Of a DNA stretch of 6,828 bases, positions 1-5,957 are shown one piece after another. The notes below the pieces were generated by a model. That model did not search any database, was not told the DNA's origin, and worked only from the letters and a program-made list of their open reading frames with translations. The stretch's first letter is position 1; the number at the start of each line of letters is the position of its first letter. A program made the translations under genes and the position numbers. Origin of the DNA: Sulfurimonas sp. (GTDB taxonomy: Bacteria; Campylobacterota; Campylobacteria; Campylobacterales; Sulfurimonadaceae); contig JALUZQ010000212.1 in the NCBI GenBank assembly GCA_027011725.1, forward strand, positions 1 through 6,828. Reading direction: 5' to 3'.

Positions 1-352
1 TTCGGATGAGTCAAGAAACAGCTCTTTTTTATGTATTGTAGAGAGTGCAAAAGATATTTTGCTCTTAGAAGAGAATGGACTCTTCGATGGAAAATATTTT
101 GTTTTGGATACGCTTGAAGAGTTAAGCATTTCACATCTTGAAGATATCGTGGCAAACGGAGTGAATGAAATTCTTTTTGCACTTACACCTTCGATTTCCA
201 ATGATGCAGTAATGCTCTACATCGAAGATAAATTAAGTGCATATAATGTGAACTTCTCTAAAATTGCGCAGGGTGTGCCAACAGGGGTAAGTTTGGAAAA
301 TATTGATTTGCTCTCTCTTACAAGAGCATTAGAAGACAGAGTGAGGGTGTAA
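1..352 (+). CDS. recR: Recombination mediator protein RecR, C-terminal part (5' end outside window)
   Basis: RecR works with RecO (and RecF) to load RecA on single-stranded DNA at gaps. The frame is open from base 2 to the TAA at 350-352 and gives 116 residues, about the C-terminal 60% of a protein of roughly 190-200 residues. The visible part matches the Toprim domain, beginning with the CIVES strand where other RecR have CVVE, and the C-terminal segment IAQGVPTG...L..LTRALEDR, which corresponds to the family's IARGVPVGG...TLxxAxxxR. The start and the N-terminal HhH and zinc-finger regions lie outside the window. A TTG at 59 could be mistaken for a start, but the homology runs through it, so this is a truncated view and not a short gene. 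The Toprim core is divergent: the usual glycine-rich SPLxGI segment and the EGExT motif are not recognisable. The stop codon overlaps the pldA start by one base. Identity is quite sure; function is inferred from the family. Confidence 0.87.
   Translation, partial: SDESRNSSFLCIVESAKDILLLEENGLFDGKYFVLDTLEELSISHLEDIVANGVNEILFALTPSISNDAVMLYIEDKLSAYNVNFSKIAQGVPTGVSLENIDLLSLTRALEDRVRV
343..347 (+). promoter_or_regulatory. Ribosome binding site of pldA
   Basis: GAGGG lies 4 bases before the ATG at 352, inside the last codons of recR. It supports the ATG that overlaps the recR stop as the pldA start. It is the clearest Shine-Dalgarno match in the + strand operon. Confidence 0.55.
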
Positions 353-1263
353 TGAAAATTTATGTTTTTTTAGTACTCTTGGCACTCTCACTCTTTGGAG
401 ATGATTATGAGTTCTGTGAACAACCAGAAAAATACGACGCTGCAAAGGGAAAAATAAATATTGAAGATGTGAAGAATGACGCATCAAAAGAGAGTATGGA
501 GCGCTGGTTAAATGGAGGTTTCGCACTTGAGACCTACAAGGTAAACTATATTTTACCTTATGGCTACTCAAATAAAAACTACAAACCAAAAGGTCCCTTG
601 ACATATGACAATATAGAAGCAGAACTGCAAGTGAGTTTAAAACTTCGTGTAGCAAAGAATCTTTTTGGACTCCATGAGTCTTATTATCTCTCTTATTCCC
701 ACCAATCCTTTTGGCAGATCTATGTAAAATCTGCTCCATTTAGAGAGACGAACTACAACCCTGAAGGTTTTGTTATTTTTCCTGTGAGTGATACTTTCTC
801 CATCTTCCAACTACGTTCTGTCAAACTGGCAATTGCACATAAGTCAAATGGACAGCCTAATACAGAGGGTGTAGATATCAATGGTGTTGCTCTTGAAAAT
901 CTCTCAAAAAGCATTAACTATGTCTATACGACAATTCGAATGCAACACGATACTCTCATTACGGACTTCACTCTGTTAGCTCCAATGGGAACGGGAGAAA
1001 ATTTGAGCGATAACCCTGATATTATGGATTATTGGGGATATGGTAATGTAAAGTTTACATATTTTTACAAAGAGCATATGTTTACACTGATGCTCAGAGG
1101 AAATTTCGATACACAAAAAGGGGCGGCAGAAGCAACATACTCCTATCCACTCCATAATAATACAAATCTTTATATCAAACTTTTTACCGGATACGGAGAG
1201 TCTCTTATTGATTATAATAGAGATTTGAGTAAAGCTTCCATTGGTTTTAGTTTTTCTAGGTAG
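352..1263 (+). CDS. pldA: Outer-membrane phospholipase A (OMPLA/PldA)
   Basis: A calcium-dependent outer-membrane beta-barrel lipase that hydrolyses phospholipids reaching the outer leaflet, helping to keep that leaflet LPS-only. The 303-residue product begins with a signal peptide (residues 1-16, hydrophobic core then SLFG, cleavage probably before DDYEF). The family signatures are clear: SFWQIYVKSAPFRETNY (119-135), HKSNG (163-167), SDNPDI (219-224), GYGNVKF (229-235) and GYGESLIDYN (280-289). By alignment with E. coli OMPLA the catalytic His/Ser/Asn are His163, Ser165 and Asn189; Ser185 and Asp220 match the calcium-ligand positions Ser152 and Asp184. Oddities: the His-to-Asn spacing is 26 residues against 14 in E. 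coli, so the active-site loop carries about 12 extra residues. The protein ends FSFSR, without the usual C-terminal aromatic residue. The gene overlaps recR by one base and precedes mlaA by 5 bp, which fits a shared role in lipid asymmetry. Confidence 0.93.
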   Translation: MKIYVFLVLLALSLFGDDYEFCEQPEKYDAAKGKINIEDVKNDASKESMERWLNGGFALETYKVNYILPYGYSNKNYKPKGPLTYDNIEAELQVSLKLRVAKNLFGLHESYYLSYSHQSFWQIYVKSAPFRETNYNPEGFVIFPVSDTFSIFQLRSVKLAIAHKSNGQPNTEGVDINGVALENLSKSINYVYTTIRMQHDTLITDFTLLAPMGTGENLSDNPDIMDYWGYGNVKFTYFYKEHMFTLMLRGNFDTQKGAAEATYSYPLHNNTNLYIKLFTGYGESLIDYNRDLSKASIGFSFSR

Positions 1264-1268
1264 TATTT

Positions 1269-2099
1269 ATGAATAGACAAAAAGCCCTTATGCGTCTTAT
1301 TTTCTCTCTTTTTATTATGCTCCTTTTTACAAACTCTCTGCTTCTTGCATCATCAAATAGTAGTGCGATGAACAGTGCTATAGAAGCTGAGTTGGATGCA
1401 GGGTTTGAAGATAGTTTTGATGATGAGATTGCTGATGAGTTCAGTGATGAATTTGCAAATGAACAACAAAAAGAGTTTGACCCATTAAGCGGATATAATC
1501 GTATGATGACAAACTTTAATGATGGACTCTATAGACATGTGGTCTTTCCATTGGGACGCGGGTATAGAAAAATAACACCAAAACAGTTTCGCGAGAGTGT
1601 TGGAAACTTCTTTCTCAATCTCGAATATCCCGTACGTTTGGTTAACAATCTTTTGCAGTTGAAGTTTCAAAACTCTTTAGAAGAGACAGAACGTTTTGTT
1701 GTGAATTCGACCATAGGTTTGGCAGGTTTGTTCGATCCGGCCTCTTCGTGGCTGGGAATAAAAGAGCATGATGAAGATTTTGGACAGACCTTAGGACACT
1801 ATGGTGTTGGGGGAGGGTTCTATCTTGTACTTCCTTTCTTTGGTCCCTCAAACTTAAGAGATACTCTCTCTCTTGTAGTGGATTGGCAGGTAGATCCGTT
1901 CTTTTATCAAGAAGGAAGAAGTTACAATCTGCTTCCTATAAATTTCTGGCAATCAATTGGCTTGAAATCTTTTCAATACTTTAATCAATATTCTGATAAT
2001 ATAGAAGCCTATGAAAATTTAACAAAAGATGCAATAGATATATATCCGCTGCTTAAGAGTGTGTATGAACAAAATAGACAAAAGGAAATAGAAGAGTGA
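1269..2099 (+). CDS. mlaA: VacJ/MlaA-family phospholipid transport protein
   Basis: MlaA is the outer-membrane channel that extracts mislocalised phospholipids from the outer leaflet and hands them to periplasmic MlaC. The 276-residue product carries the VacJ/MlaA core from about residue 71: DPLSGYNRMMTNFND (71-85), GYRKITP (98-104), VGNFFLNLEYPVRLVNNLLQ (111-130), FVVNSTIGLAGLFDPAS (143-159) and DFGQTLGHYGVGGGFYLVLP (170-189). Before the core lie a signal peptide (about 1-27) and an acidic linker (39-70) with repeated DEF/EF steps. The signal peptide ends SLLLASSNSS and has no lipobox cysteine, so it looks like a signal peptidase I substrate (cleavage after Ala27) and not a lipoprotein like E. 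coli MlaA. The ATG lies 5 bp after the pldA stop with only a weak AGG upstream. The 3' end overlaps the next gene by 4 bp (GTGA). From memory, the Campylobacter jejuni homologue (Cj1371) is likewise followed by an MlaC-like gene and an RND gene. Confidence 0.92.
   Translation: MNRQKALMRLIFSLFIMLLFTNSLLLASSNSSAMNSAIEAELDAGFEDSFDDEIADEFSDEFANEQQKEFDPLSGYNRMMTNFNDGLYRHVVFPLGRGYRKITPKQFRESVGNFFLNLEYPVRLVNNLLQLKFQNSLEETERFVVNSTIGLAGLFDPASSWLGIKEHDEDFGQTLGHYGVGGGFYLVLPFFGPSNLRDTLSLVVDWQVDPFFYQEGRSYNLLPINFWQSIGLKSFQYFNQYSDNIEAYENLTKDAIDIYPLLKSVYEQNRQKEIEE
2081..2086 (+). promoter_or_regulatory. Ribosome binding site deciding the GTG start of mlaC
   Basis: AAAGGA lies 9 bases before the GTG at 2096, inside the last codons of mlaA. 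It supports the GTG start in the GTGA overlap over the in-frame ATG at 2141, which would cut off most of the signal peptide. Confidence 0.5.
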
Positions 2100-2707
2100 T
2101 ACAAGGATTTAGAAAAAATATAGTGATTTTATTTGCGGTAATGTTTTTGGTACTGCCACTTGCTGCAAATGACTTGGAAGATCTAAGAACTACCATGGAG
2201 TCAAAAGTAGAGGAGATTTTAAAAACTTTGAAGGATCCGAAGCTTTTACAATGTGAACAGGATATGAAGATCTCAAAACTTGCAGATGGTATGTTCGATT
2301 ATGAGTTAATGGCAAAGCTGAGCATTGGCAAAAGGAATTGGAGAAAATTCTCTGCATCCCAACGTAAAGAGTTCATAGACCTTTTTGTCATAAGAATGAA
2401 AGAGTCCTATACACAAAAGGCACATCTTCTAAGTGATGAGAAGGTGACTGTAGGAGATGCTGTACAAGTAAAACCAAACCGTGTCTATTTAACAGTATTG
2501 ATACATGGCTCCAAGAACAACACAGACATTAAGTATAAATACTACAAAGATAGAAGTGGCAAGTGGTTGATCTACGATGTGGAGATAGCAAAAATCAGTA
2601 TTTTACAGACCTACCGTGCGCAATTTGCCGAAGTTTTAAGCAGTAAAAGTGTAGAAGAATTGCTCCATGAACTTAAAAATCCAAAAACAAAAAAGATATC
2701 TTCTTAG
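2096..2707 (+). CDS. mlaC: MlaC/Ttg2D-family periplasmic lipid-binding protein
   Basis: MlaC-type proteins are soluble periplasmic carriers that hold phospholipid acyl chains in a deep pocket and move them between MlaA and the inner membrane; the related HpnM belongs to hopanoid clusters. The 203-residue product has a signal peptide (1-24, ending LPLAA, mature start about NDLEDL). The Ttg2 core follows: DYELMAKLSIGKRNWRKFS (68-86), ASQRKEFIDLFVIRM (87-101), a beta region with VYLTVLIHG (130-138) and IKYKYYKDRSGKWLIYDVEI (145-164), then ISILQTYRAQF (167-177). These match the family pattern FexMaryaLGxxWrxaxxeQrxeFxxxF ... WxxyDvxiegvSlvxnYRxqF. Start is GTG at 2096, overlapping the mlaA stop by 4 bp, which suggests coupled translation. 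The C-terminus is a short basic tail (KNPKTKK). Length is normal for the family. Substrate is inferred from the family only; phospholipid is favoured because pldA and mlaA are adjacent. Confidence 0.9.
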   Translation: MIQGFRKNIVILFAVMFLVLPLAANDLEDLRTTMESKVEEILKTLKDPKLLQCEQDMKISKLADGMFDYELMAKLSIGKRNWRKFSASQRKEFIDLFVIRMKESYTQKAHLLSDEKVTVGDAVQVKPNRVYLTVLIHGSKNNTDIKYKYYKDRSGKWLIYDVEIAKISILQTYRAQFAEVLSSKSVEELLHELKNPKTKKISS

Positions 2708-2710
2708 TAG

Positions 2711-5182
2711 ATGAAACTCGAAGAACTCTACTTAAAACTTTTACGATATCCAAAAACGGTTCTAACGCTTATTATTGCGTTTACAGTACTTATAGGGCTT
2801 TTTACTCTCAGGCTTGACATTGATGCTTCGGCTGAAACACTGCTTTTAAAAGATGATAAAGATCTTGCATACACCCGTCAGGTCAATAAAACCTATGGAA
2901 ATGCCAACTATTTAGTCATTGCCTACACACCAAAAGAGCCATTGCTTGAGAATACAACTTTAGCAAACATTAAAGCTTTAAGTGATGCTCTTGAAAAAGT
3001 GCCTAGTGTTGATTCTGTACTTTCTATCTTAAATGTACCCTTACTGCAAGACCCTTCTAAATCTATTGCAGATCTGATGAAAAATATTCCAACTTTACAA
3101 AGCGGTGCAGATAAAACACTTGCAAAAAAAGAGTTTTTGAGTAGCGCACTCTATAAAGAGCATTTGGTGAGTAAAGATTTTAAAACGACCGCTATTCTTA
3201 TAAACCTTAAAAGAGATGAAGAATATTTTGATGCTCTCAATAAGCGTAACGCATTGCTCTCACAACAGGAGAGTGCTGCGTTTCAAAGAGCACAGAAGAA
3301 GCTAAAAAAAATTAGAGACAGACTGAGAGTAGAAAATCATGAGACAATAGTAAAGATACGTGAGATTATAAAAGATCAGAAAGGTCAAGACCAGCTCTTT
3401 TTGGGTGGGGTAAGTATGATTACCGACGATATGATAAGTTTTGTTAAATCTGATCTCAAGACATACGGGCTTATCGTTCTTTTGCTTATTATATTGATAA
3501 TTTGGGCAATTTTTGGCAAACTGCGTTTCGTATTTATCTCTATTTTTATTATATTTCTATCTGTCATCACAATGACAGGAGTTTTGGGACTTTTAGGGTT
3601 AGAGATAACGGTCATCTCTTCAAATGTCATATCCCTTCAGATGATCATTACCATGTCTTTGGTTATGCATCTTAGTGTTCGTTATAAAGAGGTGTTAAGA
3701 GAGTATCCAAATCTGCAACACAACGAAATCATAGCTAAAGCGACAGCATCTATGCTCAAGCCGAGCTTTTTTGTCATACTCACCACTATCGTAGGTTTTG
3801 CATCTCTTGTAACAAGCGGGATTTTACCAGTTATAGATCTTGGATGGATGATGAGTATAGGTGTACTCATTTCATTAGTGATGACTTTCTTACTCTTTCC
3901 GGTGTTGATGGCACTCTTTAAAAAGAGAGAACTCGGGAGTGGTTTCGAAGAGAAGTTTTTATTGACAAAGCATCTGAGTGTATGGGTAGAAACACGTAAG
4001 AAAACTCTTCTCTTTGCTTCAGTATTGGTTTTTTCCTTGAGCATATGGGGAGCATTTTACATAAAGGTTGAAAACTCTTTCATAGATTACTTTAAAAAAG
4101 ATACTGAGATTTATCAGGGTATGAAAGTGATAGATAAGCAGCTTGGCGGTACGACACCACTTGATGTTATCATTGACTTTAATGATGTTCCGACAGAGGC
4201 TTTAGCAGAAGAAGAAAGTGATGCAGACTTAGATGAATTTGATGATTTTGAAGAAGAACTCAGTGTCGTACAAAACAAAGACCAGTACTGGTTTACCAAA
4301 AATAAGATGCAAAAGATTGAAAAAATACATGACTATTTGGACTCTTTACCTGAGGTTGGAAAAGTACTCTCACTTGCAACTATGATAAAAGTAGCAAGGG
4401 ATGTCAACGGTGGGGATGATCTTGACAGCGTTGCGTTTGCATATCTGTATAATAATCTTCCACAAAAATATAAAAGAATCTTGCTCCATCCCTATCTTGA
4501 CATAGAACATAACCAGGTTCGTTTTACGCTGAGGGTGATTGACTCGATGCCAGGACTCAGACGTGATAGACTTTTAAAACAGATTCAAAGAGAGATACAT
4601 ACAAAACTCGGTGTGGAGAAGAAAAATATCCATTTGGCAAATATGATGGTGATGTATAACAATATGCTCCAGTCACTTTTTAGCTCGCAAATTATGACTT
4701 TGAGCATTGTAGTACTTAGTCTTTTTGTCGTCTTTCTCATTCTCTTTCAATCTCTGCGTGTTGCGCTTATTGCTTCTGTGGTAAATCTCTTACCTGTTGC
4801 GACCATTTTTGGAGTGATGGGATGGAGTGGTATTTCTTTGGATATGATGACGATTACGGTTGCTGCAATTAGTTTTGGTATAGCTGTGGATGATACCATT
4901 CACTATATTTATCGTTTTAGAATAGAGTTGCAAAAAGATGGGAACTATGTTGCTGCAATGCATAGAGCGCATGAGAGCATAGGGAGTGCCATGTATTATA
5001 CGACGCTTGTTATTATGGCAGGATTCTCAGTACTTATGTTATCGAACTTTTATCCGACTATCCATTTTGGGCTTTTGATAGTGTTGACAATGTTTATGGC
5101 AATAGTAGCAGATCTACTTCTCTTACCTGTACTGCTTTTATGGATAAAGCCATTTAAGCTTGTCTCTAAAGAGAAAAACTAG
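2711..5182 (+). CDS. RND-superfamily (MMPL/COG1033-type) transporter, probable lipid transporter of the mla operon
   Basis: A large inner-membrane protein of the RND/MMPL type, related to lipid and hopanoid exporters such as HpnN. The 823 residues show the duplicated six-TM architecture: TM1 about 16-33, a periplasmic domain 34-250 with a charged helical stretch 176-222, TM2-6 about 252-401, a cytoplasmic link 402-430, TM7 about 432-451, a second periplasmic domain 452-657, and TM8-12 about 659-811. The second half carries the RND proton-relay type motif GIAVDDTIHYIYRFR (723-737) in TM10. The equivalent place in TM4 reads MSLVMHLSVRY (315-325), with no acidic pair. LGGTTPLDVIID (478-489) is a typical MMPL periplasmic motif, followed by a strongly acidic loop (494-517) and DYLDSLPEVGKVLSL (541-555). 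The ATG is 3 bp after mlaC, preceded by two tandem TAG stops and no clear Shine-Dalgarno site. The position suggests it works with MlaA and MlaC. Direction of transport and substrate cannot be read from the sequence. It overlaps aroE by 17 bp tail to tail. Confidence 0.9.
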   Translation: MKLEELYLKLLRYPKTVLTLIIAFTVLIGLFTLRLDIDASAETLLLKDDKDLAYTRQVNKTYGNANYLVIAYTPKEPLLENTTLANIKALSDALEKVPSVDSVLSILNVPLLQDPSKSIADLMKNIPTLQSGADKTLAKKEFLSSALYKEHLVSKDFKTTAILINLKRDEEYFDALNKRNALLSQQESAAFQRAQKKLKKIRDRLRVENHETIVKIREIIKDQKGQDQLFLGGVSMITDDMISFVKSDLKTYGLIVLLLIILIIWAIFGKLRFVFISIFIIFLSVITMTGVLGLLGLEITVISSNVISLQMIITMSLVMHLSVRYKEVLREYPNLQHNEIIAKATASMLKPSFFVILTTIVGFASLVTSGILPVIDLGWMMSIGVLISLVMTFLLFPVLMALFKKRELGSGFEEKFLLTKHLSVWVETRKKTLLFASVLVFSLSIWGAFYIKVENSFIDYFKKDTEIYQGMKVIDKQLGGTTPLDVIIDFNDVPTEALAEEESDADLDEFDDFEEELSVVQNKDQYWFTKNKMQKIEKIHDYLDSLPEVGKVLSLATMIKVARDVNGGDDLDSVAFAYLYNNLPQKYKRILLHPYLDIEHNQVRFTLRVIDSMPGLRRDRLLKQIQREIHTKLGVEKKNIHLANMMVMYNNMLQSLFSSQIMTLSIVVLSLFVVFLILFQSLRVALIASVVNLLPVATIFGVMGWSGISLDMMTITVAAISFGIAVDDTIHYIYRFRIELQKDGNYVAAMHRAHESIGSAMYYTTLVIMAGFSVLMLSNFYPTIHFGLLIVLTMFMAIVADLLLLPVLLLWIKPFKLVSKEKN

Positions 5183-5957
5183 CTTTCATATATTTTTCAA
5201 TATCCTCTTTTGCAAGCTTTTTGTTTACAAAGAGCTCATTGGCAAGGACACCTTGACCTAAAAGCATATCTGCCCCGTCTTTATAGGTAAGCTGCTTCTC
5301 TTGAGCCAAAGCTAAGAAAGGAGTGACTTTTCCATATATTGCATCTGCGACATAGCGTGTATGTTTGAAGATATCTTCTATCATCTCTTTGGGAGCAGGG
5401 AGTTCTGTATCTTGCAGGCCTGCACTTGTTGTATTGATGACAAGGTCGTACTCAGAGACTTTAAAGTTATCCCAGCTATTGACACTACAACCAAAATCTT
5501 GAAAATATGCTAATCTTCCTTCACTGCGATTAAGTACAGATACTTTAATGCCTTCATCTAAAAAACGTATGGCAAGTGCCTTTGCCGTACCGCCTGCACC
5601 GATGATTAAAACCTTTTTAATATTTTGAAATTCACTAATGGCATATAAAAAACCATCTGCATCAGTGTTGTATCCTATGAGTCTGCCATTTTCATTGATG
5701 AGGGTATTGACCACGCCTATTTTTTTTGCAAAGCCACGTACTTCATCACAGGCTTCAAACGCAGCTTCTTTGTGCGGTACGGTAACATTTGCACCGGAGA
5801 GTTTAAGCTTAAAAAAGGTCTCTTTGAGCTTTGTAGAATCTTCTAAAAGTGTTCTTGTGTAGCATGCTTTGTAGCTTAGATGTTTAAAAACGGAGTTGTG
5901 CATTAACGGACTGCGCGAATGGGCAACAGGATTGCCGAAGATTGAGAAGAGTTGCAC
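5166..5957 (-). CDS. aroE: Shikimate dehydrogenase (NADP+)
   Basis: Catalyses NADPH-dependent reduction of 3-dehydroshikimate to shikimate in chorismate synthesis, in the cytoplasm. The 263-residue product is full length (E. coli AroE is 272). The substrate domain shows FGNPVAHSRSPLMHN (7-21), with the shikimate-binding serines Ser14 and Ser16, and NVTVPHKE (57-64) with the catalytic lysine Lys63. NTDADG (97-102) holds the catalytic Asp99. The nucleotide fold shows GAGGTAKA (120-127) and NRSEGR (143-148), where the usual NRT is NRS. INTTSAGL (174-181) and DGADMLLGQG (227-236) complete the family pattern. The start is GTG at 5957, chosen because MQLFSIFGNP aligns with the normal AroE N-terminus. 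It shares one base with the trpE stop (TAGTG) and has no clear Shine-Dalgarno site, so translation is probably coupled to trpE. The 3' end overlaps the convergent RND gene by 17 bp. Confidence 0.95.
   Translation of the reverse strand: MQLFSIFGNPVAHSRSPLMHNSVFKHLSYKACYTRTLLEDSTKLKETFFKLKLSGANVTVPHKEAAFEACDEVRGFAKKIGVVNTLINENGRLIGYNTDADGFLYAISEFQNIKKVLIIGAGGTAKALAIRFLDEGIKVSVLNRSEGRLAYFQDFGCSVNSWDNFKVSEYDLVINTTSAGLQDTELPAPKEMIEDIFKHTRYVADAIYGKVTPFLALAQEKQLTYKDGADMLLGQGVLANELFVNKKLAKEDIEKYMKASFSL

Noticed and set aside
59..61. TTG as the start of a separate 97-residue gene
   Set aside because: The RecR homology continues upstream in the same frame to the window edge, so this codon is internal.
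329..739. 136-codon open frame on the - strand across the recR end and pldA
   Set aside because: It lies antisense to a clear pldA, its product is a low-complexity mix of Leu, His, Ser and Arg with no recognisable domain, and it reads as a mirror of the coding strand.
3385..4299. Several - strand open frames of 61-120 codons inside the RND gene
   Set aside because: They sit opposite membrane-segment codons and the acidic tract (giving poly-Ser), have no ribosome binding sites of note and no recognisable domains.
5155..5187. Possible hairpin at the RND/aroE junction (AAGCT...AGCTT around TCTCT-AA-AGAGA)
   Set aside because: The arms are only 5 bp each, the inner loop is 2 bases, and no T-run follows on either strand. 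It also lies in coding sequence of both genes, so I do not call it a terminator.
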